Below are positions 48,642 through 60,831 of a stretch of DNA of 64,000 bases, one piece after another. The DNA comes from Tretioscincus oriximinensis (lineage: Eukaryota; Chordata; Lepidosauria; Squamata; Gymnophthalmidae). The notes under the pieces are model-generated. The model made no database searches. It had not been told where the DNA came from and worked only from the letters and a program-made list of their open reading frames with translations. How positions within the stretch are numbered: position 1 is the stretch's first letter; the number at the start of each line of letters is the position of its first letter. A program made the position numbers and the translations under genes. Location of the stretch: the NCBI GenBank assembly GCA_022410635.1, contig JAJVDF010000278.1:1530651-1594650 (forward strand), given 5' to 3'.

Positions 48642-49990
48642 AAAGGTCAAAGGTACAAATAATTTATCCAGAAAAATTAAGCACTGCATACTGTTAATAG
48701 AAGAAACTTTGTCTCTGNCTATTATAGTGGATATATTGTCAAGAACAGCTCATCCTTATATAAAGATCAGCTGACAATTCTAAGGTCATTCAGCCAATGG
48801 TTATCTGTTTAAATACCTGTTGCATAAGTTAAAGCTTCTCATAGGCAGCTTTAATTTGCATACCTGACCTTTTGAAAAAGTTATCTTTTGATCAACAGTA
48901 ACCATCAAAACAAACAGAACTAAGTACAGATTAGTTCCTTGGAGATTTGCATGTCTATAATAATAATGAACACATATAATACATTATAAATGTGCACAAC
49001 GAAAAATACATGATATACAGTAGTGGTCTATGTCTTCCACCTATTCTCTCTGTATACAAATAAATTACAATATCTATATTACACAAAAGGTTGTTTAAGT
49101 TATCCATCTTGGAATATACTATTTTCCTGGTACTTTCATATTTCTCCATAAATGAAAATGAAGCAGTAACGATGCTCAGATGTTTCTAATTTGCTTTCTT
49201 ACTCCAGTGCAGTTTAATATACTTCTTTTTGTTCTGATGGGTTCATTGCCAGTCGTGATTTTTAGCAAGGTGGAAGCAATATAAATGTCAGTCTGCCCCA
49301 AAAGGTCATGCATGTTCAGCGATCCACTTGCTAAAAAGATTCGTTGTTGTGAAATTTCCAGCCACTGCAATTTCTTCTATTCAACAGTGGACATTTCCAA
49401 AATCCAAAAGATAGCTTCCTGGGGTCATTAATCAATGTGAACATGACAAATCTCAGGAGACTTCAAGAATACATGTAAAAGGTAATTGGCTCTNAGCTCA
49501 CTGAGAATTGTAGTAAGGCAAGTGCAGCAGTGCTTTATGGTAGTTGTCTTGAGATGAGGTTGCTAGACAATGTATTTAGAGCAGCATGGAAACTTGAGGT
49601 ATTAAAGGTGGGATCACGAACGTGTTTTTACAGATATTAAAANAAATAACAAGGCAAGACATCTGGTGGGGAAGGGCCTCTCATAATTCCAAATTTTCTT
49701 ATATCACTCTTCTGTTGTTGATCACTTGTTAAATCCTTTTACTCTTAAGCCAAGACTGCCTTAGCAACAAATAACAAGTAATGAAGCAGTTGGGTTTGAT
49801 GATCTGTTAATGCTAGCCCTTGAAAATAACAAAGAATCAAAATCTTAGGAGTATGAGTGACATTTGGAAATGCCGTTTATAATTGTGGTCTGATTAGATA
49901 TTACTTTGGGGCATTCCCACTACAAATGAAGACAGATGGGTCTATCAAGACAGCTTCTCCATTAAATTATGCTGCTATTTCTTTAATCCT
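48642..49990. other. Unassigned intron sequence
   Basis: AT-rich DNA. No recognisable repeat or ORF was seen. Confidence 0.3.
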
Positions 49991-49995
49991 GCCAT

Positions 49996-50257
49996 TTTAT
50001 TTATTTATTTATTTATTATTTGTACTTGTATCCCGCCCTATAACCGAAGGTCTCAGGATGGCCAACCATAGGTTGGTGCACATAGCTTTTGTTGCTTTCT
50101 CCACAACAGACACCCTGTGAAGTATGTGGGGCTGAGAGAGTTCTAGAGAACTGTGACTTGCCCAAGGTCACCCAGCTGGCTTTCATGGAGGAGTGGGGAA
50201 TCAAACCGGGAGGCTTACCAGATAGGAGTCCAGCCTCCTCACCATTACACCAAACTG
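49996..50257 (-). repeat. SINE family A, full-length
   Basis: It has an ATTT tail, the segment aaggtctcaggatggccaac, a core with gcccaaggtcacccagctgg, the B-box-like complement aatcaaaccgggagg, and a head ending caccaaactg. It is colinear with 31269-31523. Confidence 0.8.
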
Positions 50258-50604
50258 ATGTTAAACAGTGATACCTTGGTGTGCAATTCACAAATTTTTA
50301 TTGAAAGGTAGTACTCTTTTGTTTGGTGCCAGCTAGTTTCTTCCAAGTGGTTCCTGGAGATCCAATTCCCAATTGTTTTTAATTGCATGTCATCTTTTAG
50401 AATTCACGTTCTTCAAAATTAATTCACACAGTATTTTAAAGTTTCTACAGCAACCATAAAAGTAAAACATAAAGGTAGTAAACTTAAAATCAGTAAAGAA
50501 CAAATCATTAGGTAATGACTTCAAAGGATGAAGGAAATTGACACTTATGCATCTAACGGTACTAGGGAGAAAGATCCATTTCTGGAAACCATATCCTGTG
50601 GATA

Positions 50605-50808
50605 ATGGAGTGTCTGTAGCTCAGTTGCAGATCAAACTACTTAGAAAANCAGAGGATTCATGATTCAGTTCCACCCTCTCCTCAGAAGTAGGAAATGGCA
50701 ATAGACTTCTGTATCTGTGAAGAAAATTGGAATAATGATGCCAGTGGAGGAGTCCATTTTGACAATCAGAAATTGGCCACAGCTCAATAGTACCCAGTAA
50801 TAACAACA
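50605..50808 (+). repeat. SINE family C, tRNA-like
   Basis: The head tgtctgtagctcagttgcag is followed by a B-box-like gattcagttccaccc. The body contains agtaggaaatggcaatag, and the tail is cacagctcaatagtaccc with an AAC-type end. The copy at 54818-55275 shares the body and tail. Confidence 0.6.
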
Positions 50809-50809
50809 T

Positions 50810-51655
50810 CCCACGATGTCAACCATTGTTAAGAGTTGCTGAGAAAGGCATGCACAGAAGAGGGTGCTCTTCGAGTTACATTCACAGTCTTTGGCTATTA
50901 AATAGTAAGTAAATAAATTATATCAGTGCAACTGGATCTTTAAACAGTAAATAAGCAAAAAAAATGCAAATTATTTCTGAACTAAATATAAATCTGAATG
51001 AAGCAGTATGAAAGAAAGAACAATGATACAGGCAAGAGAAAATGGAAAAATATAGTCACATATATTTATGTTTCTGTAGGAATAANATCCTTCTAGGAAT
51101 AAAACTAAGGCCACAAGTTTATGGGGAAAGTGCACATAAAGCAAGAAACTTGAAGTAAGAGGGTCATAGGGGCAGCTTCTGCATTGTTTGCTTAGCTACA
51201 TAGAAAATACTGTACTTATATGGAAGATTGATCCACCAGGATACCATGTCCTCCAGGGATCGACTGAGCCACATGAGACCAATTCCTGGATCGACCACGA
51301 AATGGAAAACATGCTGGGGACCACCCAAAGTAAGATTATTTTCAAATGTCATTCCTAGTTTTCCTAGTAGGCAGTTGGACAACCTGTCCACAATGTGTCT
51401 GGAGTCTGGTGCCACTGCAGCCCAGAGAATAGGCATTTGGTGAAAAGAGTCCCAGCCAGGAACATTAACTCCTAGGATGTGAAGTTGGGCTGGACACCGT
51501 CATGGCCATGTGAAATGCCTGCTAGGAGTACTACAGGCCACAGTTCTGGTTTTATCCAAATCACTCAATTTGGGTCACAATCAGCCTGCACGTTGCACAC
51601 CATTTATGCTGTGAGGAAACTGTCAGGGAATTTACTTGCAAGAGGTCAAAGATCC
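50810..51655. other. Unassigned intron sequence
   Basis: Frames at 51164-51664 on both strands have no recognisable domain. Confidence 0.3.
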
Positions 51656-51658
51656 AGC

Positions 51659-51898
51659 ACATAAGAACTTAAGCAGTGTCNTGCTGAATCAGGTCACAGG
51701 CCATCTAGTTCAGCTTTCTGTTTCATACAGTGGACTCAAGCAGAAGAAAGCAAATCTTTCACTTGTTCTTGATTTCCTGCAATGGCACTCCAGGCATACT
51801 ATCTGTTACTCTGTCCTGGACACAGTAACCAGACATCCATCCTAGTAACCATTGAATTTGTCTAATCCTATCTTAAAATCTATCCAGTCTGTTAGCTA
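51659..51898 (-). mobile_element. CR1 LINE 3' end
   Basis: Minus-strand CR1: acataagaacttaagcagtg at the 3' tail, through gccatctagttcagctttct, to ccagtctgttagctacc. Confidence 0.8.
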
Positions 51899-51924
51899 CC
51901 AACAAAGGTAACTCTTGGGCCATT

Positions 51925-52072
51925 GACATATCTTTACTTTTAAACCATCTCCAGTTCATCCTGAAGACTAGTGTTTACTCCATGAAAACAACAACAATAA
52001 ATTAAGCACATTCTTCAGGACTGAAAATGGATTGAAGAAGGTTTAAAAGAAAGGTGTGATCAAGGTCTTGGT
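51925..52072. repeat. Palindromic repeat, family P4
   Basis: ttttaaaccatctccagttc and attcttcaggactgaaaatgg are opposed, ending in aaaagaaaggtgtgatc. Confidence 0.4.
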
Positions 52073-53182
52073 GAGCTATTGGAGAAAAAGCTTTATATAT
52101 TTCTTAAAATGAATGGATTAAAATAGTGAGTAAGTACAATATAGGAAAACAGCAGTGATTATTACAGGAAGTGAGAAATGTATATCTTTATATAAAAATA
52201 AATAATCATCATGGAACCACTAGACTAAATGGCGTTTTGCCAGTCACATAGCCTAATTCCTTCCTCAGAATAGGATTTACTGTATAATACACAGTTGCCA
52301 ATCTGATGTTGCCATAAAGAAGATGCTTTGTTTTCCAAGGCAATTTGCTGTACACACTGAATTGTTGAACATCCCTAGATATTTTGGAGACAGTTTCTTT
52401 TAAGGTGTAGTTGAAATATTCCTTCGTTTTCTATCCAATAATATTTTTTTGTCAGTTGAAGTAAGAAAAAAAAGTTACACCATTTTAAAGGTAGAAGGCC
52501 CTTGGATATATAAAAAGTGGTATAACATTCTCTACACTTCTCCCTTGTCTTGCAAGATGTTTAAATTTGTCTGCAAACAGCATGTGACATTCATAAGCCA
52601 TGTGGTTTACTCAAGGTTTATGGAAACAGGGCGTAGCAGTTACTTTTTGATGAGTTCAGTTCCTGCAGCGTTTGTATAAACTATGTGTAAGGGACCTTAT
52701 TCCTTTTCTTCCTCAGTACAAATCGTGTTGAGAATCACCTGGGCAATTGTGATACAGCTACCTACGCTTATGTATTAAATGCTCGGTGGTTGGACTGTTG
52801 AATTTATTTGAGAATTTTGGCTATATCTCTATCAGAACCCTTAATGCACCAGTGATTTTGACTACAAAGAAAGAGAGTTGCATTGTTTTTGTGTTCTTGT
52901 TATTACTACATCAAAGTTTTGTAATTTACTTGTATACTTTTAAATAAGTTTTATACTTCTTTTGACAATCTGGAATCTGTTGATTCTTTTTATTCAGAAG
53001 TTGACACCTGTTCATTGCCTCGGAAACTGTCGTGTAAAGTGGGAAGGTTGGGTTTTCAGTAGCAGAAGATCAGCAGCAAACTTCACATTTGCCTTTTAAT
53101 TCTTTAAGCCCATTTTAAACCTGTTTTTCTTCCCCCCATCAGATGTTATTTTAAGATGCAAATTTTGTATTTTTGTTTTTAT
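52073..53182. other. Unassigned intron sequence
   Basis: AT-rich DNA. No repeat or ORF was recognised. Confidence 0.3.
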
Positions 53183-53246
53183 TGTTGGCCACCTTAAGAC
53201 CTTCGGCTATAGGGCGGGCTACAAGTGTAAATAAATAAATAAATGT
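53183..53246 (+). repeat. SINE family A, 3' tail
   Basis: ggccaccttaagaccttcgg and an AAAT run match the 3' end of SINE A. Confidence 0.6.
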
Positions 53247-53688
53247 TTGAGCTTTGTACTGTAGTGTAATTTAAAAGCTTATGAGCTGCTGATACATTGT
53301 TTTTAAGCAGTGCATTAGTGCTGCCAGAGAGGAGATAAATGTAACCATCATGAATACATCTATACCATCAGTGATTAATGTGAGGGGAAAGGAAGATTCT
53401 TACATGGACACTCGCATTACTGGCAAACCTGTCCCAATCTGGATCAAGAACGTGCATAGAAGTGGTAAAACAAAAAGGAAGATTTTTAGTGTAGGCTGTG
53501 AATTTTCAAACATAGGTGGTAACTGTGNCCATGGGATCTGGAGTCCCATTTCCTGGTAAACGATTGTTTGCCTTATTATTGGAAATTATTATTTTCTTTC
53601 CTCTGGAATTCACACAGCTAACCTGTATAAATGGAGAAGACAGGAATATCTTGGGGCCGGGGGATCCAATGTAGAAAATATAGATGTA

Positions 53689-53969
53689 CAGTGATACCTC
53701 GGTTCTCGAACGCCTTGACTTTCGACCAAATCGGTATTCGACCAGGAGATTCGAGAAACTTTTGTCTTGGAATCCGAACAAATATTTGGAACTCGAACTT
53801 CCGAGATGAGCCGAGTTGAGCCGAATGGCGTTCATTCGGCCCAGCGCGCCTTGCTTGCGTCATCATTGCGTCGCGCCTTGCTTGTGTCATCATTGCTTCG
53901 GTTCTCGAACAATTTGGTTCTCGACCGTCATCCTGGAACGAATTATGTTCAAGAACCGAGGTATCACTG
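53689..53969. mobile_element. Tc1/mariner-type MITE, 281 bp
   Basis: The terminal inverted repeats of 23 bp match at 22 positions (cagtgatacctcggttct at the left, its complement at the right). They are flanked by TA at 53687-53688 and 53970-53971. The interior has two tandem 28-bp units with cgcgccttgcttg. No transposase is encoded. The terminus resembles Tigger-type elements. Confidence 0.85.
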
Positions 53970-53971
53970 TA

Positions 53972-54815
53972 CTGTAATCTCCTCACTATAAAAATTGAGG
54001 CCATGAGAGATAAAATTTACTCAATATTACGATCAATGCTCATTTTTTTCCATTACTTTTTTAAAAAAACTCTGTTTCCCTACAGATGTCCTAATAACTT
54101 ATTCACACGCACACATTTTGCCATTCTGTTAAGGAAGATAAGCTGTTTACTGTATGTAATGTAGTGACCCATACCACAAGTGCTATTGACTACAGAAGGA
54201 AACCACAGAGAAAACGAAGTGAAATTATTACAGTAGAGGAGTGTTATGATACAAACCTTTATAAAACTTAAGAAGAATGCTTAATGACTCAAAAAGATTC
54301 TTAGGCCTGCATTTACATGTTACTTGCGTGGTTTTATAGTGTTGTGATAACCACAGGTGTGTTTCTTAATATCTGTGAATTCTGTGTTTTGCTATTGCAA
54401 GATTAGATTTGTATTTCATTCTTTGGTTTAAAATGCAGACAGCAAAAACATATACTAGAGGCATATAATATTTTCTTCCATTTACTCTGAAAGTTAGAAC
54501 TTTCCCAAGTTCTTAGAGAAGCTTGCAAAGCACACATGTCCTGGCAACTGTATTCTCCTCCATTTAGTCTAAATTATAATCTTCCTTTGAAAAGAAACAG
54601 ATTTCCTGAATTCTCCAGGAAGTGGAATATGCCAGGTGTGTTCCTTCTGGCCAAGAAAACTGTCTGTACTTGAATGCAACAGTCCTTTTCTGGCATCAGT
54701 TTTCCCCTGGTTTGTTGCCACATCATTTGAGATTATATGCACATCTCTGAAAAGGACAGACAGCATTCTCCAGGTTAAATATGGTGTAGATTTAGCAAGA
54801 AGTATTAAGCATGGC
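53972..54815. other. Unassigned intron sequence
   Basis: No repeat or ORF was recognised. Confidence 0.3.
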
Positions 54816-54817
54816 TG

Positions 54818-55275
54818 TAACTTAGTGACAGAGCAAACTGACAGTCTGACTCCTACTCTCTCCTCAAAAGTAGGTAATGGCAAACCATCTGCCACGAAAA
54901 GCTGCAAAGAAATGTACCATTGGAGGATATGGTGCACTTAGAAGGGCGTGTGTGTGTGTGCTGCCCCAGGTAAAGGATGGGGGGGAGGATGCAAATCGGG
55001 GGTCCCCACGTGTCTGTATGTTTATGGGCTTTCAGAATAAGGGTGTAGTTTTCACTGGCTCCTGGTCCCAGCACCTATTCATGCCACACCAAGTAAATGA
55101 AGCTGGGAGGAAGGTGCGCATGGAAGGATGGAGGGGCACAGGATGGGAGTGGTCTATATCGACATTCACCCCAGATGACACAATGGTTTGCAACATCCTT
55201 GATTGGAGGTGTCTAGGCAATCAATTAGCATAAGACTCAGCTACAACTTGATAGTACCTAATACCAGCAACAAAA
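54818..55275 (+). repeat. SINE family C with ~280 bp of foreign sequence
   Basis: The body agtaggtaatggcaaacc is at 54869, and the tail gactcagctacaacttgata followed by gtacctaatacc is near 55232-55265. Together they match 50605-50808. The material between about 54940 and 55220 is absent from the other copy and not identified. Confidence 0.5.
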
Positions 55276-55539
55276 ATTGATTTAACAATTTAACTGAGGG
55301 TGCATCCACTTGTTGTTTGTTTCATGCTGTCATAAATATGATTCTGTGGAATTTGCACACAGAATTGCTATCATTATGCTTTTTCTAGCAAGTACGTTTT
55401 ATAGTTTTCACAGCATGGGATGCAAGTACATGCCATGTAAGTACTACCTGTGTAAGCTTCCAAGACTCAGCTCTGCCCCATGATCCTGTGCCTGCCAGAC
55501 TTTAGCAAGATTGGACTTAATGGTCACTATCAATAATAA

Positions 55540-55621
55540 CAAGAAGAAGAAGAAGAAGAAGAANAACAACAACAACAACAACAACAAATAAATAAAAATA
55601 AAAATAAAAATAAAAATNANN

Positions 55622-55671
<50 letters not shown>

Positions 55672-55672
55672 A
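55540..55672. repeat. Compound microsatellite: GAA, AAC, AAATA and GAT
   Basis: Four adjoining simple repeats: GAA at about 55542-55563, AAC at 55565-55587, AAATAA/AAATA at 55588-55617 and GAT at 55622-55672. The N bases at 55618-55621 suggest assembly difficulty. Confidence 0.9.
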
Positions 55673-56019
55673 ATCAGAACGGAAATTATCCGTACAAAGT
55701 TGCATATGAGGTGACCCGGATATAAGACGAGGTAGCCAATTTTACCACAAAAAATTGGTAAAAGTTATTGACATGAATATAAGATGAGGGTGGGAAATGC
55801 AGCAACTACTGGTAAATTTCAAAATAAAAATAAATACCAATAAAATTAGATTAGTTAAAGCATCAGTAGGTTAAATGTTTTTTATTTCAAAAACAAAACA
55901 AAACAATGAACTAGCTCATACCTGTTCATTCCACTTAAACCACTTTTAAACAGAAGAAATATAGCAGAATTGGGGGCTACCCTTGTGGGGAAAAATCTAG
56001 GGAAAATTTGGTGAATGCC

Positions 56020-56095
56020 CTTAAAATCAGGCTGCCACATTTAGGCCTCTTCAGCTCCACAAGATGGCATTTAGGAGGTAATCTGATTATAGACC
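56020..56095 (+). mobile_element. CR1 LINE internal fragment
   Basis: gctgccacatttaggcctct and gaggtaatctgattatag match the CR1 ORF2 C-terminal region. Confidence 0.6.
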
Positions 56096-56109
56096 AGTAC
56101 CTGAGTCAA

Positions 56110-56465
56110 TGTCCTATGACAGCAAAAGTGTTTCCAGTGTGGGCAAGTGCAGGCTGGGAGCTATAGTCTGCAGGACAGCAAGACCCTGCACAGGCTGGAT
56201 AGAAGAGGCTGCCTGCTACTTGGACTAGAGTTCCCAACATGCCTCGCCACAAGCACAATAATTCCTGTTTCACATTTTTTACATTTTTACTGCTGATGGT
56301 GCCACTACTGCCAGCTTGGGCATTAAAGCTTTTAAATAGGTTCTTGTCATCATGAAAAAGCAGCACAGAAAAGCACCAGAAATACAACTGACACCCATAA
56401 AGCTGGAAACAAAAATGCTGCCAGAAGATGAAATATTGGAAGCTGGTCATTTGTTATTGTTAAAC
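56110..56465 (+). repeat. Dispersed repeat family X, copy 2
   Basis: It is colinear with 34855-35262, starting around gcaggctgggagctatag and ending around ttggaagctggtcatttg. Confidence 0.6.
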
Positions 56466-56744
56466 AACCAACACAACTCAAAAGAAAAACCAGGAATACA
56501 ACACACCAGAAAAACAACCACAATTCCCTTAGAAAGCTGCCATTAAAAATCTTAAAAACTCTTAAAAAAACCCAAAACTAGATCCATCAGTTATTTAATA
56601 CATATATCAATATAAAATGAATATATCATATAAATACAGTATAAGAATCTCCAATATATAAAAAGACAATTTTAGTATCACTACCATTCATACATAAGCA
56701 GACAAAGCTTTAGACCTTATTTATTTAAGACCCTGGCTGTTGCC
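56466..56744. other. Unassigned AT-rich intron sequence
   Basis: A/T-rich; nothing recognised. Confidence 0.3.
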
Positions 56745-57005
56745 AATAAAGATTCAGAGCTGGACCTCAGAATTGGAGCCTGCCATCCACATGCAAGGGT
56801 GGACTTTAGCAGGTCCATAGGGCTGCCATAGTCTACACTGGCACATATGGATGGCTAAGATCTGTACTGAGATACGGCCCAGAATAAGGCTCAGTGCAGT
56901 CAGGACATGATTTTAAGGCCCTTTCCCCATTGAGCTTTATTCTGGTGGACCTCAGAATTGGAGCCTGCCATCCACATGCTAGTGTAGACTATGGCAGCCC
57001 CTGAA
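56745..57005. mobile_element. Palindromic MITE, family P3, one and a half copies
   Basis: One palindrome spans about 56760-56900. A further left half follows at 56930-57005, sharing ggacctcagaattggagcct with the first. The motifs agtctacactggcac and cagaataaggctcagtg match 10289-10454. Confidence 0.55.
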
Positions 57006-57572
57006 TGTAGAGGGTCAAGCTCATTCCAGACATTCCTGAAAAAGGAAAGGAGAGGCTGCTCTGGCTAGGAAAAAACAGGAGACTTGCAAGGGGAGGGGGG
57101 AAATAAAAAAGTTTTCAAAATCACCCTTGGGGTTTGTCTTCTCCTTCATCCTCTGAGCTGGGCTGGAGGTCCTCCTCCTCCTTCTTGCTGCTGAGGCAGA
57201 AGGGAAGGGTCAAGCCAAGGCTGGAAAGAGCCCCAAAGAAGAGTTGCCTCTCTTCCCCAGGCAGCAGCACTGGTAGAATAAGTGGCTGTGGGGCGGATTC
57301 CTTGATAGAGGAAGATTTGTTCTTTCCCTAATCCCTCCTCAATCCCCACCCTCAGCCACATGGAGTTAAGCAGCAGCAGGGAAGCAGAAAAAAGCAAGAA
57401 GGAGATTCCTTCTTACAGGCTGAATAATGTGACCCGAATATAGAACAACTGCAGCTTTTTCAGCATAAAAAATGTTCAGCTGAAAAACTCGTCCCATATG
57501 CGAGTATATACGGTACCTTTACATATGTAGTTTATATTTGTGATTCAAAACCACTTTTTTGTTTTCTTGCAG
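57006..57572. other. Unassigned end of intron 3
   Basis: A GC-richer patch at 57130-57330 gives biased open frames on both strands. The patch is followed by normal AT-rich sequence and the exon 4 acceptor. Confidence 0.3.
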
Positions 57573-57894
57573 GAGTAATGACGATGATCCCAGGAAGCAT
57601 AATTTCTTCAAGTCAATAAACTTCCCTAGGCTGGAGGCAGGCCTTATTGACCCTCCCTTTGTGCCAGACCCAACTGTTGTCTATGCCAAAGATGTCGCAG
57701 ACATTGCTGATTTCTCTGAAATTCGGGGGATTGAGTTTGATGACAAAGACAAGAAGTTCTTCAAGAAATTTGCAACTGGTGCTATCCCAATACCCTGGCA
57801 GGAAGAGGTTATTGATACAGGACTGTTTAGTGAACTCAATGACCCATTCAGAGTAGTTGGTGATGGCAAATCTGGAGTTTGTTCACTATTATAA
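57573..57894 (+). CDS. GRK7: GRK7 coding exon 4 (residues 438-544): AGC C-tail and CaaX box
   Basis: The terminal coding exon completes Arg438 and encodes the end of the kinase domain and the AGC-kinase C-tail. That includes the NFPRLEAGLIDPPFVPDP segment typical of GRKs and FDDKDKKFFKKFATGA. The protein ends GKSGVCSLL followed by TAA. CSLL at 541-544 is a CaaX box with terminal Leu, which predicts geranylgeranylation, known for GRK7 and used to hold it on disc membranes. Visual GRK1 is typically farnesylated. The total length of 544 aa is close to human GRK7 (553 aa). The acceptor is cag ending at 57572. No internal stop or frameshift is present. Confidence 0.96.
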
Positions 57895-59389
57895 ATTGTA
57901 TCAAAAAGAAAAAAAGTTGATATGCAGCACTGAATATTTCGTTATTTGAAAAAGATTTTAGCAAGAACTCAACGACAACATAAAGGCAAGATGAATATAC
58001 TTTTCTCTCATTCTGTGGTGGCAATTTTCTAGAAATTTTGGACTAAGGATTCGTCTAAGACAATGAGAAGATTGAATAATGTTATTTCTGGGTAAAACAT
58101 GCAAAACAATCTCTGCCATGTGGAATTAAAATGCATCACATAGGACTCCCACCACTTCATTAGCATTTTGTAGCCACATACCCTGGTTCTCTGTAAAGAA
58201 GACTCACTGTTTCAGTTGGTTTAACTTATTTTCACCAGTAGGAAGATCAAAATATGTATGCAGGCTAAGCAATGCTACTCTGTGTATTAAATTTGATGAC
58301 TGACCTTTTTATTTTTGGGATACTGATTTCAATTTCCTATCAGTAGTATCTTTCATTTTGAAGAAATATGTAGTTTAAATTAAACTACAAATGAATCACA
58401 CCAGTTTGTCACTGGATTTGAAAAACAACCCTTGAACATACACAACAGGAATGCTCATTTGTCAATTTAAATGCAATGTTAATCATTTTTATAAGTGCTT
58501 TTATTGTTGGAAAATAATGTAAATATGTGTTTATAGTCCAAAAGTCTGTTGGTTCTTATACAAGGCTCATTTGAACATGTCTTCTTTTGAGACTCTCTTT
58601 GTTTGCGACGGGGGAATTGTTAAAGTAGGTTCATGTGAACTGACCAAACGTAGACCCTTCCTGCACTATACTTTATTTTGGGTTACCATATATTTTGGAT
58701 TCCGTCAAGGCCTGTGGCTGGCTCTGAATGGGACCTGCAACAGAGCATACAATGATAAGCTGATGGCAAGTCCTTATTCCAATATTTATATTTGCTGGAA
58801 GAGCAATATTTTTGAGATATTAGAATTATTCGTGACCCTTCTGATCCAGACGTGAGGCCTGAAAGCAAATTCTGTTTCCAGATATCCTTCTGTTTCCAGA
58901 TTCAAGTCCTTGAAAGTCATTTACACATGACATAACTTATTCAAACTACTTCCCCTAAATTCTTAGATAGAATTGTGCTTGAGACTACAGCAGACAGAAA
59001 CAGTCTGGACAAAATGTAGAGCAGNACCTTTGTTAAAATCATGCAAAAAAGTTTTCTCATCCAAACAGAAGCCAACAAGTACTCAACAGGGTATTTAAAG
59101 TTTAACATCTTTATCAGGGTGGCCAACAGTAAAATATCAACACCAAATTAACAAATTAAAAACAATATAAAAACAATCTCTAAAAGTGGGGACGAAAATG
59201 ACGTTCTCTTCAGCCAAAGATAAGAATATGCAGCTATGTACAACCCTAAATCATCTTTCTGATAAATTTATCTGTGTGGTGTCTTAGTGCATTTCGGCAC
59301 AAAAAATACACACACAAAATAACAAAATAAATTGCTTTTTAGTAAGAATCCTTTGTTCTCTTTTTAACATTACCCATCTTTTTACTCAG
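57895..59389 (+). other. GRK7 3' flank, probable 3' UTR
   Basis: Non-coding sequence after the stop codon. Candidate polyadenylation signals are ATTAAA at 58125-58130 and 58286-58291 and AATAAA at 59326-59331. Sequence alone does not show which is used. I see no recognisable repeat in the first 1.4 kb, which suits a transcribed 3' UTR. Confidence 0.4.
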
Positions 59390-59390
59390 T

Positions 59391-59520
59391 TAGGCCCCAC
59401 TCCTACGGTAATGCAGAGGCTGTTTGTTCGTGCTAATGGGGCCTGCCGTAGCCTATACTGGCATGTGGATGACCAAGCTCTGTATTGAGGGTATAACCCA
59501 GAATAAGCCTCAGTGGGGGC
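59391..59520. mobile_element. Palindromic MITE, family P3, mainly right half
   Basis: atggggcctgccgtagccta ... cagaataagcctcagtggg matches the right half of 10289-10454. The left half is shortened. Confidence 0.55.
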
Positions 59521-59715
59521 AGGGCCGGAGAGGTGTGAGTACCCTCTACTGGCCTTAGCTTCAACCATTCTAGCTTTTTAAAAGAGAGCAATCACAAGTA
59601 GATGAATAAGTGCCATCTCAATGTGATTGGGAAGACAGAATGCAAACCTTTGGGTGAAAAATAGCTTGTAAGTGCCTTAGAGGTCCCTTCAAGTGAGAAA
59701 AGCAGGTATAACAAT
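59521..59715 (+). repeat. SINE family B, 3' part
   Basis: ggtgtgagtaccctctactg (body) and gacagaatgcaaacctttgg with aagtgagaaaagcaggtata (tail) match SINE B in the + orientation. Confidence 0.55.
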
Positions 59716-60831
59716 CAGTCTTTCTGTTGCTGGCAGAAAATAATCTGTTATTAGAGGAGAGAAGACTGGATTCAGATTCAGTTCCAAGTTTTCTAGCCTG
59801 ACAAGGGGACACAGAAATCAGAGTGAGCTCTTTCCCCATCAGAATATCCGGGCTACACAAAAAGATAACTTGGTTGTTGAGGCTAATCTCTGGGGGTGGT
59901 CAGGGAGGCTGGTATATCCATTTTCAGCTTGGTTTAAATGTAAAATGAGTAAGGCCAATGCAGGTTAGCTCTGTTTTCAGTCCCATGTTTTCTGCCAGTC
60001 AGAATGCAGTCTGCGTGCCATGCTATGTCCTGAAGCCTTGGAATGGGCATCTGTTCTACATATAGAAGGTAAAAACAAGTAACTGTTTCAGTGGCATTGG
60101 GAAATGATACAGAGCAGAGAAACTAGCCAACTGGGCATGAAACAAATTTTGCTCATCAGAAACCAATCGGGNCCAAAAAGCAGACAAAGGCCCTGTGCAA
60201 AGGCAGGATAAAAATTGCAATCATTTTAAAATCCAGAATAATCTAGTCACGAGTCTATGCATACCTCTTTTATCTTTTTGCAAACAAACCATTAGAAAGC
60301 CTGAGGAATAGAGACGACCATCAGAAAACAAATGCTGAGGAATACTGGGCATGCCCAGAAATACTGAGCACGCTCAGTATTATCTTGTGCAGCTTCTTCT
60401 CATGGTATTCTGGTACACACACAGAAGACTTCTTGTCCCTATGGCTGCAGGCATGGCGGGNTTTTTTTTGTTTTTTTTTAGGAATGATGTCTGAATAAAT
60501 GAACCATAGAATATTCCAGGGGAAAAGGATGCTTATTCCAAGTTTAATGCTAGAAGTCTATTAGCAGGTATGACGTAGATGTCATTATTGCACTATGAAA
60601 GAGGTAGAAAAACTGTGTGTGCACGTGGCCAAAGTAGTTAGAAAAGTGTTGCCAGAATTGAAGCAAAGAAAGTGCAANGAATGGAAATTCAAGATACGAT
60701 TGTTCTTTTAACTGTTTGAATGTCAGGTTAGATGACTAAAAAGCTCTTGGCATCATGGCAGTTTCCCTAAAGATTAACTCTGCTAATCTTCTATATATAC
60801 TGGTATATAGGACAATCTATATATATGGGTA
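59716..60831. other. Unassigned 3' flank
   Basis: No gene was recognised. The segment near 60420-60540 shares a few words (atggctgcaggca; a tattccnggggaaaa block) with 33990-34330. That hints at another dispersed repeat. Confidence 0.3.

Larger units (their letters stand above)
38617..57572 (+). other. GRK7 intron 3 (19.0 kb, repeat-rich)
   Basis: This phase-2 intron has donor gtatgg and acceptor ttttgttttcttgcag with a good polypyrimidine tract. It contains the best-preserved CR1 of the window, two full-length SINE copies, a Tc1/mariner-type MITE, a hAT-like remnant and a microsatellite cluster. No nested gene was recognised. Confidence 0.93.

Noticed and set aside
54877..55233. 118-codon open frame
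   Set aside because: It spans SINE C sequence and an unidentified insert; no recognisable domain.
55540..55672. Possible CRISPR-like array
   Set aside because: These are simple 3-5 bp repeats without spacers, in a vertebrate intron.
55517..55705. Poly-His open frame
   Set aside because: It is the translation of the GAT and AAC microsatellites.
57134..57397. Ser-rich open frames just upstream of exon 4
   Set aside because: A GC-rich patch is open on both strands, with no splice continuity to GRK7.
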